64,000 nt of DNA from Acidobacterium sp049965615. GTDB taxonomy: Bacteria; Acidobacteriota; Terriglobia; Terriglobales; Acidobacteriaceae. The notes under the pieces are model-generated. The model was given only the letters and a program-made list of their open reading frames with translations. It searched no databases and was not told the origin of the DNA. Shown piece after piece: positions 1 through 8,463 of this stretch. Position numbers and translations under genes: made by a program. Within the stretch, counting starts at the first letter, position 1; each line of letters starts with the position of its first letter. Location: contig JBMFWD010000010.1 of NCBI GenBank assembly GCA_049965615.1, positions 16,745-80,744 of the forward strand, given 5' to 3'.

Positions 1-95
1 TAATCTGCAAAGAGTTCGAAAAAGCTGCCGGAATTCGAATCTTTCAACGCGACCAGGCCGTGATCCCAGTAGTGTTAACAGGCCCTGGTCCGGGC

Positions 96-1232
96 TTACT
101 TTTTCTTTTTCTGCATGGGGACCACCTGCACGGTGGTCTCTCTCATTTCCGAGAGGAAGCGGTTGAGTACGGAGCCGCGGAGCATGATGTCGAAGCGTGA
201 GCGTGCCGGCTGGCCGAAGACGACGTGGGAGATGTTTTCGCGCTTGGCGAAGTGGATGAGGGCGTCGGCGACGTTTTTTTCCTTGAGGACGACGACGCGT
301 GCGCCGAGGTCGGTGGCGAGCTGGATGTAATCTTCTGTGCGGCGCATGGTTTCGTGATCGACGCCGGTGACGGATTTGGGGGATTCGACGTAGACGGCGT
401 ACCAGCTGGTGCCGAGGCGTCCTGCGATGCGGGAGCCTACGCGGAGGAGCTTTTCCGAGCCGGGTCGGCTGGAAAGGCAGACCATGACTTTTTCCGGGAT
501 GGGGGCCTGTTCGAGGCCGACGGTGCGTCGATATTCGGAGGCGGCGGTGCTGACTTTTTCCGCGGTGGTGCGGAGGGTGAGCTCGCGGAGGGTGTTGAGG
601 TTGCCTTTGCGGAAGAAGTTGGCGAGTGCCTGCTCCACTTTGTCGGGTGCGTAGATTTTGCCTTCGCGGAGGCGGGAGCGCAGCTCTTCGACGGTGACGT
701 CGATGTTGACGATTTCGTCGGCGCGATTGAGGAAGCTGTCGGGGATGGTTTCGCGGATGGGGGTGCTGGCGGAGCGGGAGACGGCGTTGTTGAGCGATTC
801 AATGTGCTGGACGTTGACGGCAGTCATGACGTTGATGCCGGCGTCGAGCAGATCGAGGACGTCTTCGTAGCGCTTGCGGTGCTTTGAACCAGGGACGTTG
901 CTGTGGGCGAGTTCGTCGACGACGACGGTGTGGGGGTGACGAGCGAGGATGGCATCGAGGTCCATCTCTTCCATGGTGATGGACTGGTATTGGACGACTT
1001 TGCGGGGGATGATTTCGAGGTCGCCGAGTGCGGCTTCTGTTTCGGTGCGACCGTGGGATTCGACGAAGCCGATGACGACATCGACGCCTTCGCTGCGGAG
1101 TTCGCGGGCGTGGTCGAGCATGCGATAGGTTTTGCCTACGCCGGGAGCGGCGCCGAGATAGACGCGGAGCTTGGCGGGCTCGGGTGGCGGGGCCGCGGGG
1201 ATGGGCTGCTGGGGTGTGGTGGGGTCTGTCAT
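96..1232 (-). CDS. KdpD-type sensor domain plus universal stress (USP) domain protein, no kinase domain
   Basis: 378 residues. The N-terminal half matches the KdpD cytoplasmic sensor domain: a Walker A motif GAAPGVGKT at about residues 27-35, a Walker B-like VVVDELAH near 103-110, and the conserved NVQHIESLN stretch. A UspA-like domain follows (about 248-375, starting KVMVCLSSRPGSEKLL). Full-length KdpD (about 890 residues) continues with four membrane helices, GAF and a histidine kinase; here the protein ends after USP with a lysine tail. The kinase module is encoded separately just upstream, and the two genes overlap by four bases (ATGA at 1232-1229). KdpD sensor domains respond to potassium limitation and in some bacteria bind cyclic-di-AMP at the USP domain; either role here is inference. 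No kdpFABC or kdpE is visible, but the left edge of the window is 95 bases downstream. Confidence 0.88.
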   Translation of the reverse strand: MTDPTTPQQPIPAAPPPEPAKLRVYLGAAPGVGKTYRMLDHARELRSEGVDVVIGFVESHGRTETEAALGDLEIIPRKVVQYQSITMEEMDLDAILARHPHTVVVDELAHSNVPGSKHRKRYEDVLDLLDAGINVMTAVNVQHIESLNNAVSRSASTPIRETIPDSFLNRADEIVNIDVTVEELRSRLREGKIYAPDKVEQALANFFRKGNLNTLRELTLRTTAEKVSTAASEYRRTVGLEQAPIPEKVMVCLSSRPGSEKLLRVGSRIAGRLGTSWYAVYVESPKSVTGVDHETMRRTEDYIQLATDLGARVVVLKEKNVADALIHFAKRENISHVVFGQPARSRFDIMLRGSVLNRFLSEMRETTVQVVPMQKKKK

Positions 1233-3037
1233 CCTGCCTCCACGGGGTGGCGTGTGGCGGTGGGAGTGGCGAGGGGCAGCGTGAAGTTGAAGTTGCTGCC
1301 GTGATCGAGGCGGCTTTCGACGGCGACCTGTCCGCCCTGGGATTCGACGAGGCGGCGGACGAGGGCGAGTCCCATGCCTGTGCCGGCGGTGCCTGTGCCG
1401 GAGAAGCGGTCAAAGATGCTGGGGAGTCGTTCGGCCTCGATGCCGCGGCCGTTGTCTATGACGAAGAACTGTACGCGGTCGGGCAGTTCGATGGCTTCGA
1501 GGCGGATTTCGCCGCCTTTGGGGGTGTAGCGGAGGGCGTTAAGGATGAGATTGTCGAGGATGGTGCGGAGGGCGCGGCGGTCGGCGGTGATGTAGGGGAT
1601 ATCCTCGAAGGCTTTGACGGTGAGGCGGATTCCCTTGGCCTGGGCCTGGGGGCGGTGGCGTGCGGCGGCATCCTGAAGCGCGTAGTAGGGGCGGAGTTTT
1701 TCGGGGCGGAGCTCGCGGCGGCCGGTGTCGAGTTCGGCGACTTCCATGAGGTCGGTCATGATGTCGTCGAGTTTTTCGGTTTCGAGTTCGCCGCGGTGTG
1801 CGATGTCCATCTGGAGTTCATTGAGCTTGCCGGCGTAACCGTGGGTGAGGGTGTAGAGGGCGAGGCGGAGATGCTGGAGGGGTTCCTGGAGCTTCTGGGA
1901 TGCGACGTTGAGGAAGCGAGTTTTGAAGCGGTCGACCTCGGTGAGGGAGGTGACGTCTTCGAGGAGGGTGACGGCACCGAGGAGGCGGCCATGGACGTCG
2001 CGCATGGCGGTGGTGCGGAGGCGGTAGCTTCGTTCTGCCTCGCCGATGCGCATGGGGAGGATAGCGGCCTCGTCTTCTCCTGTGACGGCCTGCTGCATGG
2101 AGACGGCGGCGCGGATGGCGGAGAGGATGCGTTCTCCGCCGGGGGTATTGGCGAGGGCGTTGCGATTTTCCGAGGCTTCGCCGAGGACTTCTTCCGCGGC
2201 TCGGTTGAGCTTGAGGACGTGGCCTTTTGAGTCGGTGACGATGACGGGTTCAAAGATGGACTGGACGATGGCGTCGGAGAGTTGCTGCTCCATCTGGCGG
2301 CGGCCGGATTCCGTTTCGCGGAGGTCGCGGAGGCGCACGGCGAGCCGGTTGATTTCCGCGGCTATGGTGCCGAGGTCGTCACTGGATCGCCACTCGACGC
2401 GATGCTGGAGGTCACCACCACCGATTTGCTGCGCGGAGTGCGCGGTGCGGCGCAGGGGCAGGATGAGGGACGTGACGGTGAAGACGGAGATGAGCAGGGC
2501 GGCGAGTATGGAGAGTCCGCAGAAGGTGATGAGGCGCGCCCGGAGGGCGTCCTCGCGGCTGTGGAGGCCGTGAACCATGGTGTTGCGGCGGGCCTGGATC
2601 TGCTGGACGGCGTCACTCCATTGCTGCTCAATGCGGACGATCTGGCGGTCGCGCAGATTTTCAATACGCATGCTGGCGATGGAGCGGCGCTGGATGATTT
2701 CTTCGTGTTGCTGGAGGATGCTGTCGAGCTGGAGATCTGGATCGAAGTTGTGTGCGCTTTTGGCTGCGGCGAGGAGAAGTTTTTGAGTGATTTGGGCCTG
2801 CTGCTTGAAGCGGAGGAAGGCCTCTTCGCCCTGCATGGTGGTTTCGGCGGCGAAGATGTCTTCCTTGGCGAGTGCGGCCTGGGCTGCTTCCATGGCGGCG
2901 ACGGACTGCTCGGCGATGCGGACGTGGGATTCGAGTGCGGCGATTTTGAGGAAGGAGTCACGCACCAGGAAGCTGACAGCTGTCACGAGGACAACCAGCA
3001 GAAAACAGCCCGCAATCAGCCTTTGGTACAAGCTCAT
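1229..3037 (-). CDS. Membrane HAMP-PAS histidine kinase-like protein with Gln at the phospho-acceptor position
   Basis: 602 residues. Order: TM1 (about 7-25), extracytoplasmic coiled-coil-like region (about 30-165), TM2 (about 168-192), HAMP (about 193-245), PAS (about 255-365), dimerisation/H-box region, and HATPase_c. The ATP-binding half looks intact: N-box around N500 (DNLILNALRYTP), G1 box DNGRGI from D528, G2 box GTGMGL near 552. The H-box reads ASQKLQEPLQ (379-388) where ordinary kinases have SHELRTPL, so Gln381 replaces the phosphorylated histidine; I checked the codon (CAG) on the minus strand. It overlaps the KdpD-sensor gene by ATGA, so the pair resembles a split KdpD with reversed gene order. 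Without the histidine it may be a pseudokinase or allosteric partner; that is inference. Confidence 0.88.
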   Translation of the reverse strand: MSLYQRLIAGCFLLVVLVTAVSFLVRDSFLKIAALESHVRIAEQSVAAMEAAQAALAKEDIFAAETTMQGEEAFLRFKQQAQITQKLLLAAAKSAHNFDPDLQLDSILQQHEEIIQRRSIASMRIENLRDRQIVRIEQQWSDAVQQIQARRNTMVHGLHSREDALRARLITFCGLSILAALLISVFTVTSLILPLRRTAHSAQQIGGGDLQHRVEWRSSDDLGTIAAEINRLAVRLRDLRETESGRRQMEQQLSDAIVQSIFEPVIVTDSKGHVLKLNRAAEEVLGEASENRNALANTPGGERILSAIRAAVSMQQAVTGEDEAAILPMRIGEAERSYRLRTTAMRDVHGRLLGAVTLLEDVTSLTEVDRFKTRFLNVASQKLQEPLQHLRLALYTLTHGYAGKLNELQMDIAHRGELETEKLDDIMTDLMEVAELDTGRRELRPEKLRPYYALQDAAARHRPQAQAKGIRLTVKAFEDIPYITADRRALRTILDNLILNALRYTPKGGEIRLEAIELPDRVQFFVIDNGRGIEAERLPSIFDRFSGTGTAGTGMGLALVRRLVESQGGQVAVESRLDHGSNFNFTLPLATPTATRHPVEAG

Positions 3038-3142
3038 GAGTTGAATGAAGGTCCTTTTAATTGCAGCAGATTCACAGGTAAATCAGACTGTCCTCTTATT
3101 GTAATCGCGGGAAAATGAAGATCTCGTGATGGAGGGTTTGGT

Positions 3143-4906
3143 TCAACCCTGATGGTAGCGGTCAAGCACATCGGGTTCGGTGAGGATGCCTTCGAGCGTG
3201 CCGTGTGTGGCACGGTTTTGAATGGGGAGAATTTTCCAGCGGGCGAAGCAGGGTAGCGCGCTGTCGAGGGTGAGATCGGGGTAAAGTTCCGGGATGCGGT
3301 CTTTGCGGACGGCGGTTTCGAGGCGGGATTCGGGGTTCTGGAGGGCTTCCATGCCGGTGAGTTCTTCTCGGGTGAGGGCGTACCAGCTGTTGTCGCACAT
3401 TTTGACGAGCAGAGCGGCTGCGCCGGAGTCGGAGAAGGCCTGGGAGGCTTTGGCGAGAGTGTCCGTACCCTTGAGGATGGGGACATCGACGGGCCGCAGG
3501 GCGTCTTCGATATGAAGGTGGACCTCCTCGCGCTGCTCCTCCATGGATGGGAGGTGGAGACCGTCCTGATGGGTGAAGACTTCGAAGATGGGTACGGGCT
3601 GGAGGCTGCGGGAGATGAGGTAGGCGATGGTGTTGGCGAGAATGACGGGGAGAATGATGGAGTAGTTTCCGCTGACCTCGAGGACCATGAAGACGGAGGT
3701 GAGTGGAACGCGGAGGAATCCTGCAAAGAGGACGCCCATGCCGACGAGGGCGTAAGCGCCGATGCTGCCGGTGAGGTGGGGGAAGAAGAGTTTCTCGAAG
3801 GTGCCGACGGCGCCGCCGAGCATGGCTCCGATGAAGAGCGTGGGAGCGAACATGCCGCCGGGGGTTCCGCTGGAGAAGGAGACGGTGGTGGCGATGAGCT
3901 TGAGGATGGCGAGCGCGAGCAGGACTTGCCATGTGAACTGGGCGTGCATGGCCTGGTCGATGACGCTGTAGCCGACGCCCATGACCTGGGGGAAGCCGAA
4001 GTATCCGATGGCTCCGACGAGGAGGCCTGCGAGTGCGGGCTGGCAGAAGAGGGTCCAGCGGGGCAGGTTACGCAGGTGCGGACGAAGGTACCCGAGAGCG
4101 GAGGAAAAGATAACGGCGACAAAGCCGCCGATGACCCCCATGACGGCGTAAGCCAGCAGTTCACGAGGGTCGCGCAGTTCAACGGTAGGGACGCGGAACA
4201 TAGGCTCGGTGCCCCAGAAAAGGCGGGCAACGACGACGCTGGAAAGGGCGGCGAGCACGATGGAGCCGAGTACGGCGGCGCTCCATGAACCGATGACCTC
4301 TTCAATGACGAAGAGCATGGCGGAGATAGGGGCGTTGAAGGCGGCGGCGAGTCCGGCGGCGGCGCCGATGGGAGCAAAGAGGCGAAGGCGCTGGCGGGAC
4401 ATCTTGAGCCGGCGAGCAATGACAGAGGCGACACCGGCTCCGATCTGGAGCGAGGGATCTTCCGGACCCAGGGAGAAGCCACTGCCAAGCGCGAGCGCGG
4501 AGGTGAGGAATTTTCCGATGACGGTTTTGAAGGAGATGTAGCCGTTGTAGACGTAGAGTGCGGCCTTGGTTTGATTGACGCCGCTGCCGCGGGCTCCGGG
4601 GAAGACCCAGATGACGAGAGCAGCAACGATGAGTCCCATTCCGGCGGGCATGAAGATGAGGCGCAACTGGCCGGGGTGGGGTGCTGAGCCGAGCAGGAGG
4701 ACTTTGATCCACTCGATGGCGACACGGAAGGCGACGACGAGCAGGCCGGAGATGATTCCGATGAGGATGGAGAGGAGCAGCAGGAGCCGCTCTTCGCGGG
4801 TGGGCGCGAGTTTTTGCAGGTCGACGGAGCCGAAGCGAAGACGGTCCAGCGCGCGGGCGCGAAGGGATGCCCGGGATGCGTTTGCGACTGGGGAAGGGGT
4901 GGTCAT
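3143..4906 (-). CDS. ClC family chloride channel / Cl-/H+ antiporter with CBS domains
   Basis: 587 residues, a ClC membrane core of about 430 residues followed by a CBS-pair-like C-terminal region (about 455-587). The selectivity-filter motif is GSGVN (107-111, usual GSGIP). The gating-glutamate motif reads GPEDPSLQIG (147-156) against the usual GREGPTVQIG, so the gating glutamate (E149) is kept but the following glycine is Asp. IEE at 201-203 matches the internal proton glutamate of E. coli ClC (E203), which favours an antiporter rather than a passive channel. GTPGGMFAPTLFIGA is the conserved second half motif. The start overlaps the stop of the upstream TPR gene (ATGA), and the kinase gene follows after about 105 bp. 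The E149 residue argues against the fluoride-specific ClC-F branch. Confidence 0.93.
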   Translation of the reverse strand: MTTPSPVANASRASLRARALDRLRFGSVDLQKLAPTREERLLLLLSILIGIISGLLVVAFRVAIEWIKVLLLGSAPHPGQLRLIFMPAGMGLIVAALVIWVFPGARGSGVNQTKAALYVYNGYISFKTVIGKFLTSALALGSGFSLGPEDPSLQIGAGVASVIARRLKMSRQRLRLFAPIGAAAGLAAAFNAPISAMLFVIEEVIGSWSAAVLGSIVLAALSSVVVARLFWGTEPMFRVPTVELRDPRELLAYAVMGVIGGFVAVIFSSALGYLRPHLRNLPRWTLFCQPALAGLLVGAIGYFGFPQVMGVGYSVIDQAMHAQFTWQVLLALAILKLIATTVSFSSGTPGGMFAPTLFIGAMLGGAVGTFEKLFFPHLTGSIGAYALVGMGVLFAGFLRVPLTSVFMVLEVSGNYSIILPVILANTIAYLISRSLQPVPIFEVFTHQDGLHLPSMEEQREEVHLHIEDALRPVDVPILKGTDTLAKASQAFSDSGAAALLVKMCDNSWYALTREELTGMEALQNPESRLETAVRKDRIPELYPDLTLDSALPCFARWKILPIQNRATHGTLEGILTEPDVLDRYHQG

Positions 4907-6177
4907 CGCTGCTCCACCGCGTTCGGGGCCTGGGCGATTCTGTAGAGGAGCGCGTCGTCACCCTGGGGCTGTCCGCACTGCTTGGCGGCGTCGAGTTCTG
5001 TGTCGTAGACGAGCTGCATCAGCGATTGTTCCATTTGGGGGTTCTGTTCGAGTTGGAAAAGGCTAGGATTGCGCGGGTACCTGGCCCAGCGGGCTGCGAG
5101 AGATTTGGCGCTGGCCTGATTGGCCTGGACGAGGGAATTGGTCTCCGGCGCAGGAGGCAGGAGCGGAGGCGTGGCAGGCGCGATGGGGGCGGCGGGTACG
5201 GTGGTCGCCTGTGCGGCGATGGGAGCCTCGCAGGAGTTGAAGCGCTTTCGTGCGACGGTGACGTTGTGGAGTATGCGCAGGGCACGTTCGCGGATGGTGA
5301 GGTCAGTGGATGGGTAAAGCGCGAGGATTTGCGAGGTGGTGGACTGCATGTTGCGGATGGTGACCTGCACGGTGGCCGGTTGCGCGGCGAACTGGCGTGC
5401 GTAGAGAGCGCGGTCCAGATAGCGGAGGGCAACGGTGAACTGGCCGAGCTGATAGGCGGTGCGACCTGCGCCGGCGAGGGCCTGCCAGGAGGGTTCGCGC
5501 TGTTTGGCGAGGTTGCGGTAGATCTGGAGGGCGTCGCCTGGGCTTTCGCACTGCTCGAGCATGCCGGCGATCTTGAGCAGCACGCCGGGCTGGTTGGCAG
5601 CATTGCCGGCGGCGATGAGCAACTGATTGCGGGCGCGGGTGAGCTGGTGGATGGAGATGAGGTACTGAGCTAGCTCGAGGCGAACGTCGCGGCGGCGCTG
5701 GTAGCCGTCTCCCTCCCATGTGCCGTCAATGGCGGTCTGGTAGTAGTCGATGGCCTGGGACTGGAGATTCTGGCGGGCGGCGAGGCGGGCGAGCTGGAGG
5801 TTGATGATGCCGCTGCCGGGCTCGGACTCGCGAAGGGTGTTGAAGTAGGCGACGGCCTCGTGGGTTTTGCCGGCTTTGGCGAGTGCTTCGGCCAGCTCAA
5901 TTTCAGTGGAGCGGTCGGACTGGTAGGCGAGCGCGGAGCGGAGCGCGTCAATGGCGACGTTGGGGTCGCCTTTTTCGAGGGCGATTTCGCCGCGGTGCTT
6001 CCAGCGCTGGGCGAGGTCGAGCTCATGCGATTTGAAGGAGTGGAAGAGGAGGTAAGTAAGCCCGGAGAGGACGACGATGATGATGAGAAGACTGATGAGG
6101 GCGGTGGCGTCCTGAATGATGAGGCGCCGGAGCGCAGCGCGCTCTTCTGTCGTCAGGGGATGGGTGGAATCGAGCAC
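4903..6177 (-). CDS. TPR-repeat protein with one N-terminal membrane anchor
   Basis: 424 residues, GTG start. One strongly hydrophobic helix near residues 24-50 (ALISLLIIIVVLSGLTYLLF) anchors a large helical domain. TPR-like helix pairs run from about residue 58 to 260 (for example RGEIALEKGDPNVAIDALRSAL and ELAEALAKAGKTHEAVAYF), followed by less regular helices, a proline/alanine-rich linker near 325-345 and a short C-terminal helical tail. TPR arrays are protein-protein scaffolds; no enzyme motif is visible. It is the first gene of the four-gene minus-strand operon with the ClC transporter, the kinase-like protein and the KdpD sensor, so a scaffold or sensory role in ion or envelope stress is possible but unproven. 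Confidence 0.8.
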   Translation of the reverse strand: MLDSTHPLTTEERAALRRLIIQDATALISLLIIIVVLSGLTYLLFHSFKSHELDLAQRWKHRGEIALEKGDPNVAIDALRSALAYQSDRSTEIELAEALAKAGKTHEAVAYFNTLRESEPGSGIINLQLARLAARQNLQSQAIDYYQTAIDGTWEGDGYQRRRDVRLELAQYLISIHQLTRARNQLLIAAGNAANQPGVLLKIAGMLEQCESPGDALQIYRNLAKQREPSWQALAGAGRTAYQLGQFTVALRYLDRALYARQFAAQPATVQVTIRNMQSTTSQILALYPSTDLTIRERALRILHNVTVARKRFNSCEAPIAAQATTVPAAPIAPATPPLLPPAPETNSLVQANQASAKSLAARWARYPRNPSLFQLEQNPQMEQSLMQLVYDTELDAAKQCGQPQGDDALLYRIAQAPNAVEQR

Positions 6178-6301
6178 GGGTATCTTTAGTTTAATGGAAC
6201 GGGCGGGTTTGGTTAGCTTGCGGTTTGGCGGGACTGTGGAGATTGGGGTCAGGGAGCGTTTTTGGAGCGCGGTGTGCGGAGTACCATTACGAAGAGAAGC
6301 T

Positions 6302-7132
6302 ATGCATGTGACGGAGAAACAGCAGCGTTTGGAAGCAAGGCTGGCCGAACTGGGCAGCGTGCTGACGGCGTACTCGGGCGGGATTGATTCGGCGTACCTG
6401 GCATGGTGCGCGCACCGGGTGCTGGGCGGGCGGGCGGTGGCGGTGATTGCGGATTCTGCGTCGCTGGCGCGGAGCCATTACCGGGATGCGGTGGCTTTTG
6501 CCACGGAGCAGGGCATGCGGCTGGAGACGGTGCGGACAGAGGAGCTGGATAAGGAAGCTTATGCGGCAAATGGAGCGGACCGGTGCTTCCATTGCAAGGA
6601 CGAGCTGTTTACGGTGCTGGAGGCTGAGCGCGAGCGACGAGGGTTTGCGGCGGTGGCTTACGGGTTGAATGTGGATGACAAGGGCGATTTTCGTCCCGGG
6701 CAGAAAGCGGCGGCGGCGCACCGGGTGGTGGCTCCGCTGGCGGATGCGGGGCTGGGGAAGGCTGAGATTCGGGCGCTTGCTCGCGAGGCAGGGTTGCGGG
6801 TGTGGGACAAGCCGGCATCGGCTTGTCTTTCGTCTCGGATTGAGTATGGGCGGCGGGTGACGCCGGAGGCGCTGCGGATGGTGGAAGAGGCCGAGGAGGG
6901 ATTGTTGCGGCTGGGCTTGCGGCAGTTCCGGGTGCGGCACCATGGCGAGATGGCGCGGATTGAGATTGCGGAGGAAGAGATGCCGGGCGCGCTGCGACCG
7001 GAGTTTTTCAAGGAGATGGCAGCGGCGGTGCGGGCGGCTGGGTTCCATTATGTGGCGGTGGACTGCGACGGGTACCGGTCTGGGGCGATGAATGAATTGT
7101 TGCCGTTGGAGGCGCTGACGAAGGGCTTATGA
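6302..7132 (+). CDS. larE: LarE, ATP-dependent sacrificial sulphur transferase (nickel-pincer cofactor synthesis)
   Basis: 276 residues from the ATG after GAAGAGAAGCT; an upstream in-frame extension lacks a ribosome site. A PP-loop SGGIDS (25-30) binds ATP to adenylylate the substrate carboxylate. RCFHCKDELF (94-103) is conserved in LarE. ACLSSRI (174-180) carries Cys175, which aligns with the cysteine (C176 in Lactobacillus plantarum) whose sulphur is donated, converting it to dehydroalanine. LarE adds sulphur to pyridinium-biscarboxylic acid mononucleotide made by LarB; LarC then inserts nickel. It overlaps larC by four bases (ATGA, 7129-7132), and larB follows by another overlap. No larA-type racemase is in the window. 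Confidence 0.93.
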   Translation: MHVTEKQQRLEARLAELGSVLTAYSGGIDSAYLAWCAHRVLGGRAVAVIADSASLARSHYRDAVAFATEQGMRLETVRTEELDKEAYAANGADRCFHCKDELFTVLEAERERRGFAAVAYGLNVDDKGDFRPGQKAAAAHRVVAPLADAGLGKAEIRALAREAGLRVWDKPASACLSSRIEYGRRVTPEALRMVEEAEEGLLRLGLRQFRVRHHGEMARIEIAEEEMPGALRPEFFKEMAAAVRAAGFHYVAVDCDGYRSGAMNELLPLEALTKGL

Positions 7133-8463
7133 AGATTGGGTATCTGGAGTGCTTTGCCGGACTTTCCGGTGACATGATGCTGGGGGCGCTGATTGCTGCG
7201 GGAGTTCCAACAGAGTTGCTGCAGGAGACGGCGGCGCGGCTGGGGCTGGGAGGGAGCTTGCGGATTGGGGCGGTGGACCGGAGCGGAATCCGCGCGGTGA
7301 AGGTGGATGTGATGGTGGGGGATTCGCTTGCGGAGGATTCGGCGGGGCACTCGCACGGACATGAGCACTCGCATGGGCATAATCACGATCACGGACATTT
7401 GCATGGGCATACGCACGGACATTCGCACGATGAGCATGCGCCCGGGCACTCGCATGGGCGGAACTGGCGGGAGATCAAGGCGCTGATAGAGGCGGCTCCG
7501 CTGGAGGAGGGTGCGCGGCGGCTGGCGCTGAAGATTTTTAAGTTGCTGGCGGAGGCCGAGGCGAAGATTCACGGGATGGCGGTGGAGGATGTGCACTTCC
7601 ACGAAGTGGGGAATGTGGACACGATCACCGATATTGTTTGCTCGGCGGTGGGATTGAGCTGGCTGGACGTGGATGCCTGGCATGCGGCGGCGGTGAATGT
7701 GGGCAGCGGGTTTGTGCAGTGCGCGCATGGGAAGTTTCCGGTGCCTGCTCCGGCGACGGCGGAGTTGCTGCGGGGTGTGCCGGTGTATTCGGCTGGTCCT
7801 GAGGGTGAGGCGATTACGCCGACCGGCGCTGCGCTGCTGCGGGCTTTGGAGTGCAAATTTGAGGCGCGGCCGGTGTTTATGGCGGATGTGGTGGGATATG
7901 GCGCGGGGACGCGGAATCCGAAGGGATTTCCGAACGTGGTGCGGCTGAGCGTGGGGGCTGCGCGGGAGGTTTTGGCAGAGCGTGGGGGATTTGCCACCGA
8001 TACGGTTACGGTATTGGAGTTTGCGGTGGATGATAGCTCTCCGCAGGTGCTGGCGCATGCATTGGAGATGGCGATGGAGCAGGGAGCGCTGGATGTGATG
8101 GCGACCGCGGCGACGATGAAGAAGGGACGGCTGGGTACGCTGCTGACGGTGTTGTGCAAACCGCAGGATGCAGATGGGATGGCGGCGTTGCTGTTCCGGG
8201 AGACGACGACGCTGGGGATGCGGCGGCGCGAGGAGCAGCGGATGGTGCTGGACCGGGAGATTCGGGTGGTGGAGACGGTGTATGGGCAGATTCGGGTGAA
8301 GCTGGCCAGTACGAATGGAGTGCGCTGCAACGCGATGCCGGAGTATGAGGATTGCCGGCGGGTGGCGCGGGAGCATGGCGTGGCGCTGCGGCAGGTGATG
8401 GCGGCGGCGCTGCGGGCGGTGGGCGAGGATGCCCCGGTGCGCCCGGTGGAGGAGACGGCTTGA
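7129..8463 (+). CDS. larC: LarC, nickel insertion enzyme of the nickel-pincer cofactor pathway
   Basis: 444 residues. The N-terminus YLECFAGLSGDMMLGALIAAG is typical of LarC (DUF111), a CTP-dependent cyclometallase that inserts nickel into the dithiolated pincer precursor. Between residues 74 and 109 lies a low-complexity metal-binding stretch with 17 histidines alternating with Gly, Ser and Asp, as expected for nickel storage or delivery. In Lactobacillus plantarum larC is read through a programmed frameshift (larC1/larC2); here it is one uninterrupted frame. The start overlaps the larE stop and the stop overlaps the larB start, so the three genes are translationally coupled. Confidence 0.94.
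   Translation: MKIGYLECFAGLSGDMMLGALIAAGVPTELLQETAARLGLGGSLRIGAVDRSGIRAVKVDVMVGDSLAEDSAGHSHGHEHSHGHNHDHGHLHGHTHGHSHDEHAPGHSHGRNWREIKALIEAAPLEEGARRLALKIFKLLAEAEAKIHGMAVEDVHFHEVGNVDTITDIVCSAVGLSWLDVDAWHAAAVNVGSGFVQCAHGKFPVPAPATAELLRGVPVYSAGPEGEAITPTGAALLRALECKFEARPVFMADVVGYGAGTRNPKGFPNVVRLSVGAAREVLAERGGFATDTVTVLEFAVDDSSPQVLAHALEMAMEQGALDVMATAATMKKGRLGTLLTVLCKPQDADGMAALLFRETTTLGMRRREEQRMVLDREIRVVETVYGQIRVKLASTNGVRCNAMPEYEDCRRVAREHGVALRQVMAAALRAVGEDAPVRPVEETA

Noticed and set aside
1..95. Terminator after the KdpD-like gene
   Set aside because: GACCAGG/CCTGGTC can pair across a 26-base loop, but no T run follows and the operon may continue off the edge.
1184..2230. Long plus-strand frames opposite the kinase gene and others of this kind
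   Set aside because: They lie antisense to well-recognised proteins, are Gly/Glu/Ala-rich low-complexity translations and have no ribosome site; they are by-products of high GC content.
3034..4725. 563-residue Ser/Pro-rich frame overlapping the ClC gene on the same strand
   Set aside because: It is the +1 frame of the ClC coding sequence, has no domain and is typical of out-of-frame high-GC translation.
3143..6177. Fluoride-type ClC with a fluoride riboswitch
   Set aside because: The gating Glu is kept, the start overlaps the upstream gene, and no riboswitch-like leader was found.
6116..6301. N-terminal extension of LarE
   Set aside because: No ribosome site, and the LarE family begins near the ATG at 6302.
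8352..8459. N-terminal extension of LarB inside larC
   Set aside because: Gly/Ala-rich out-of-frame translation of larC; the TTG at 8460 fits the family and the TTGA overlap.
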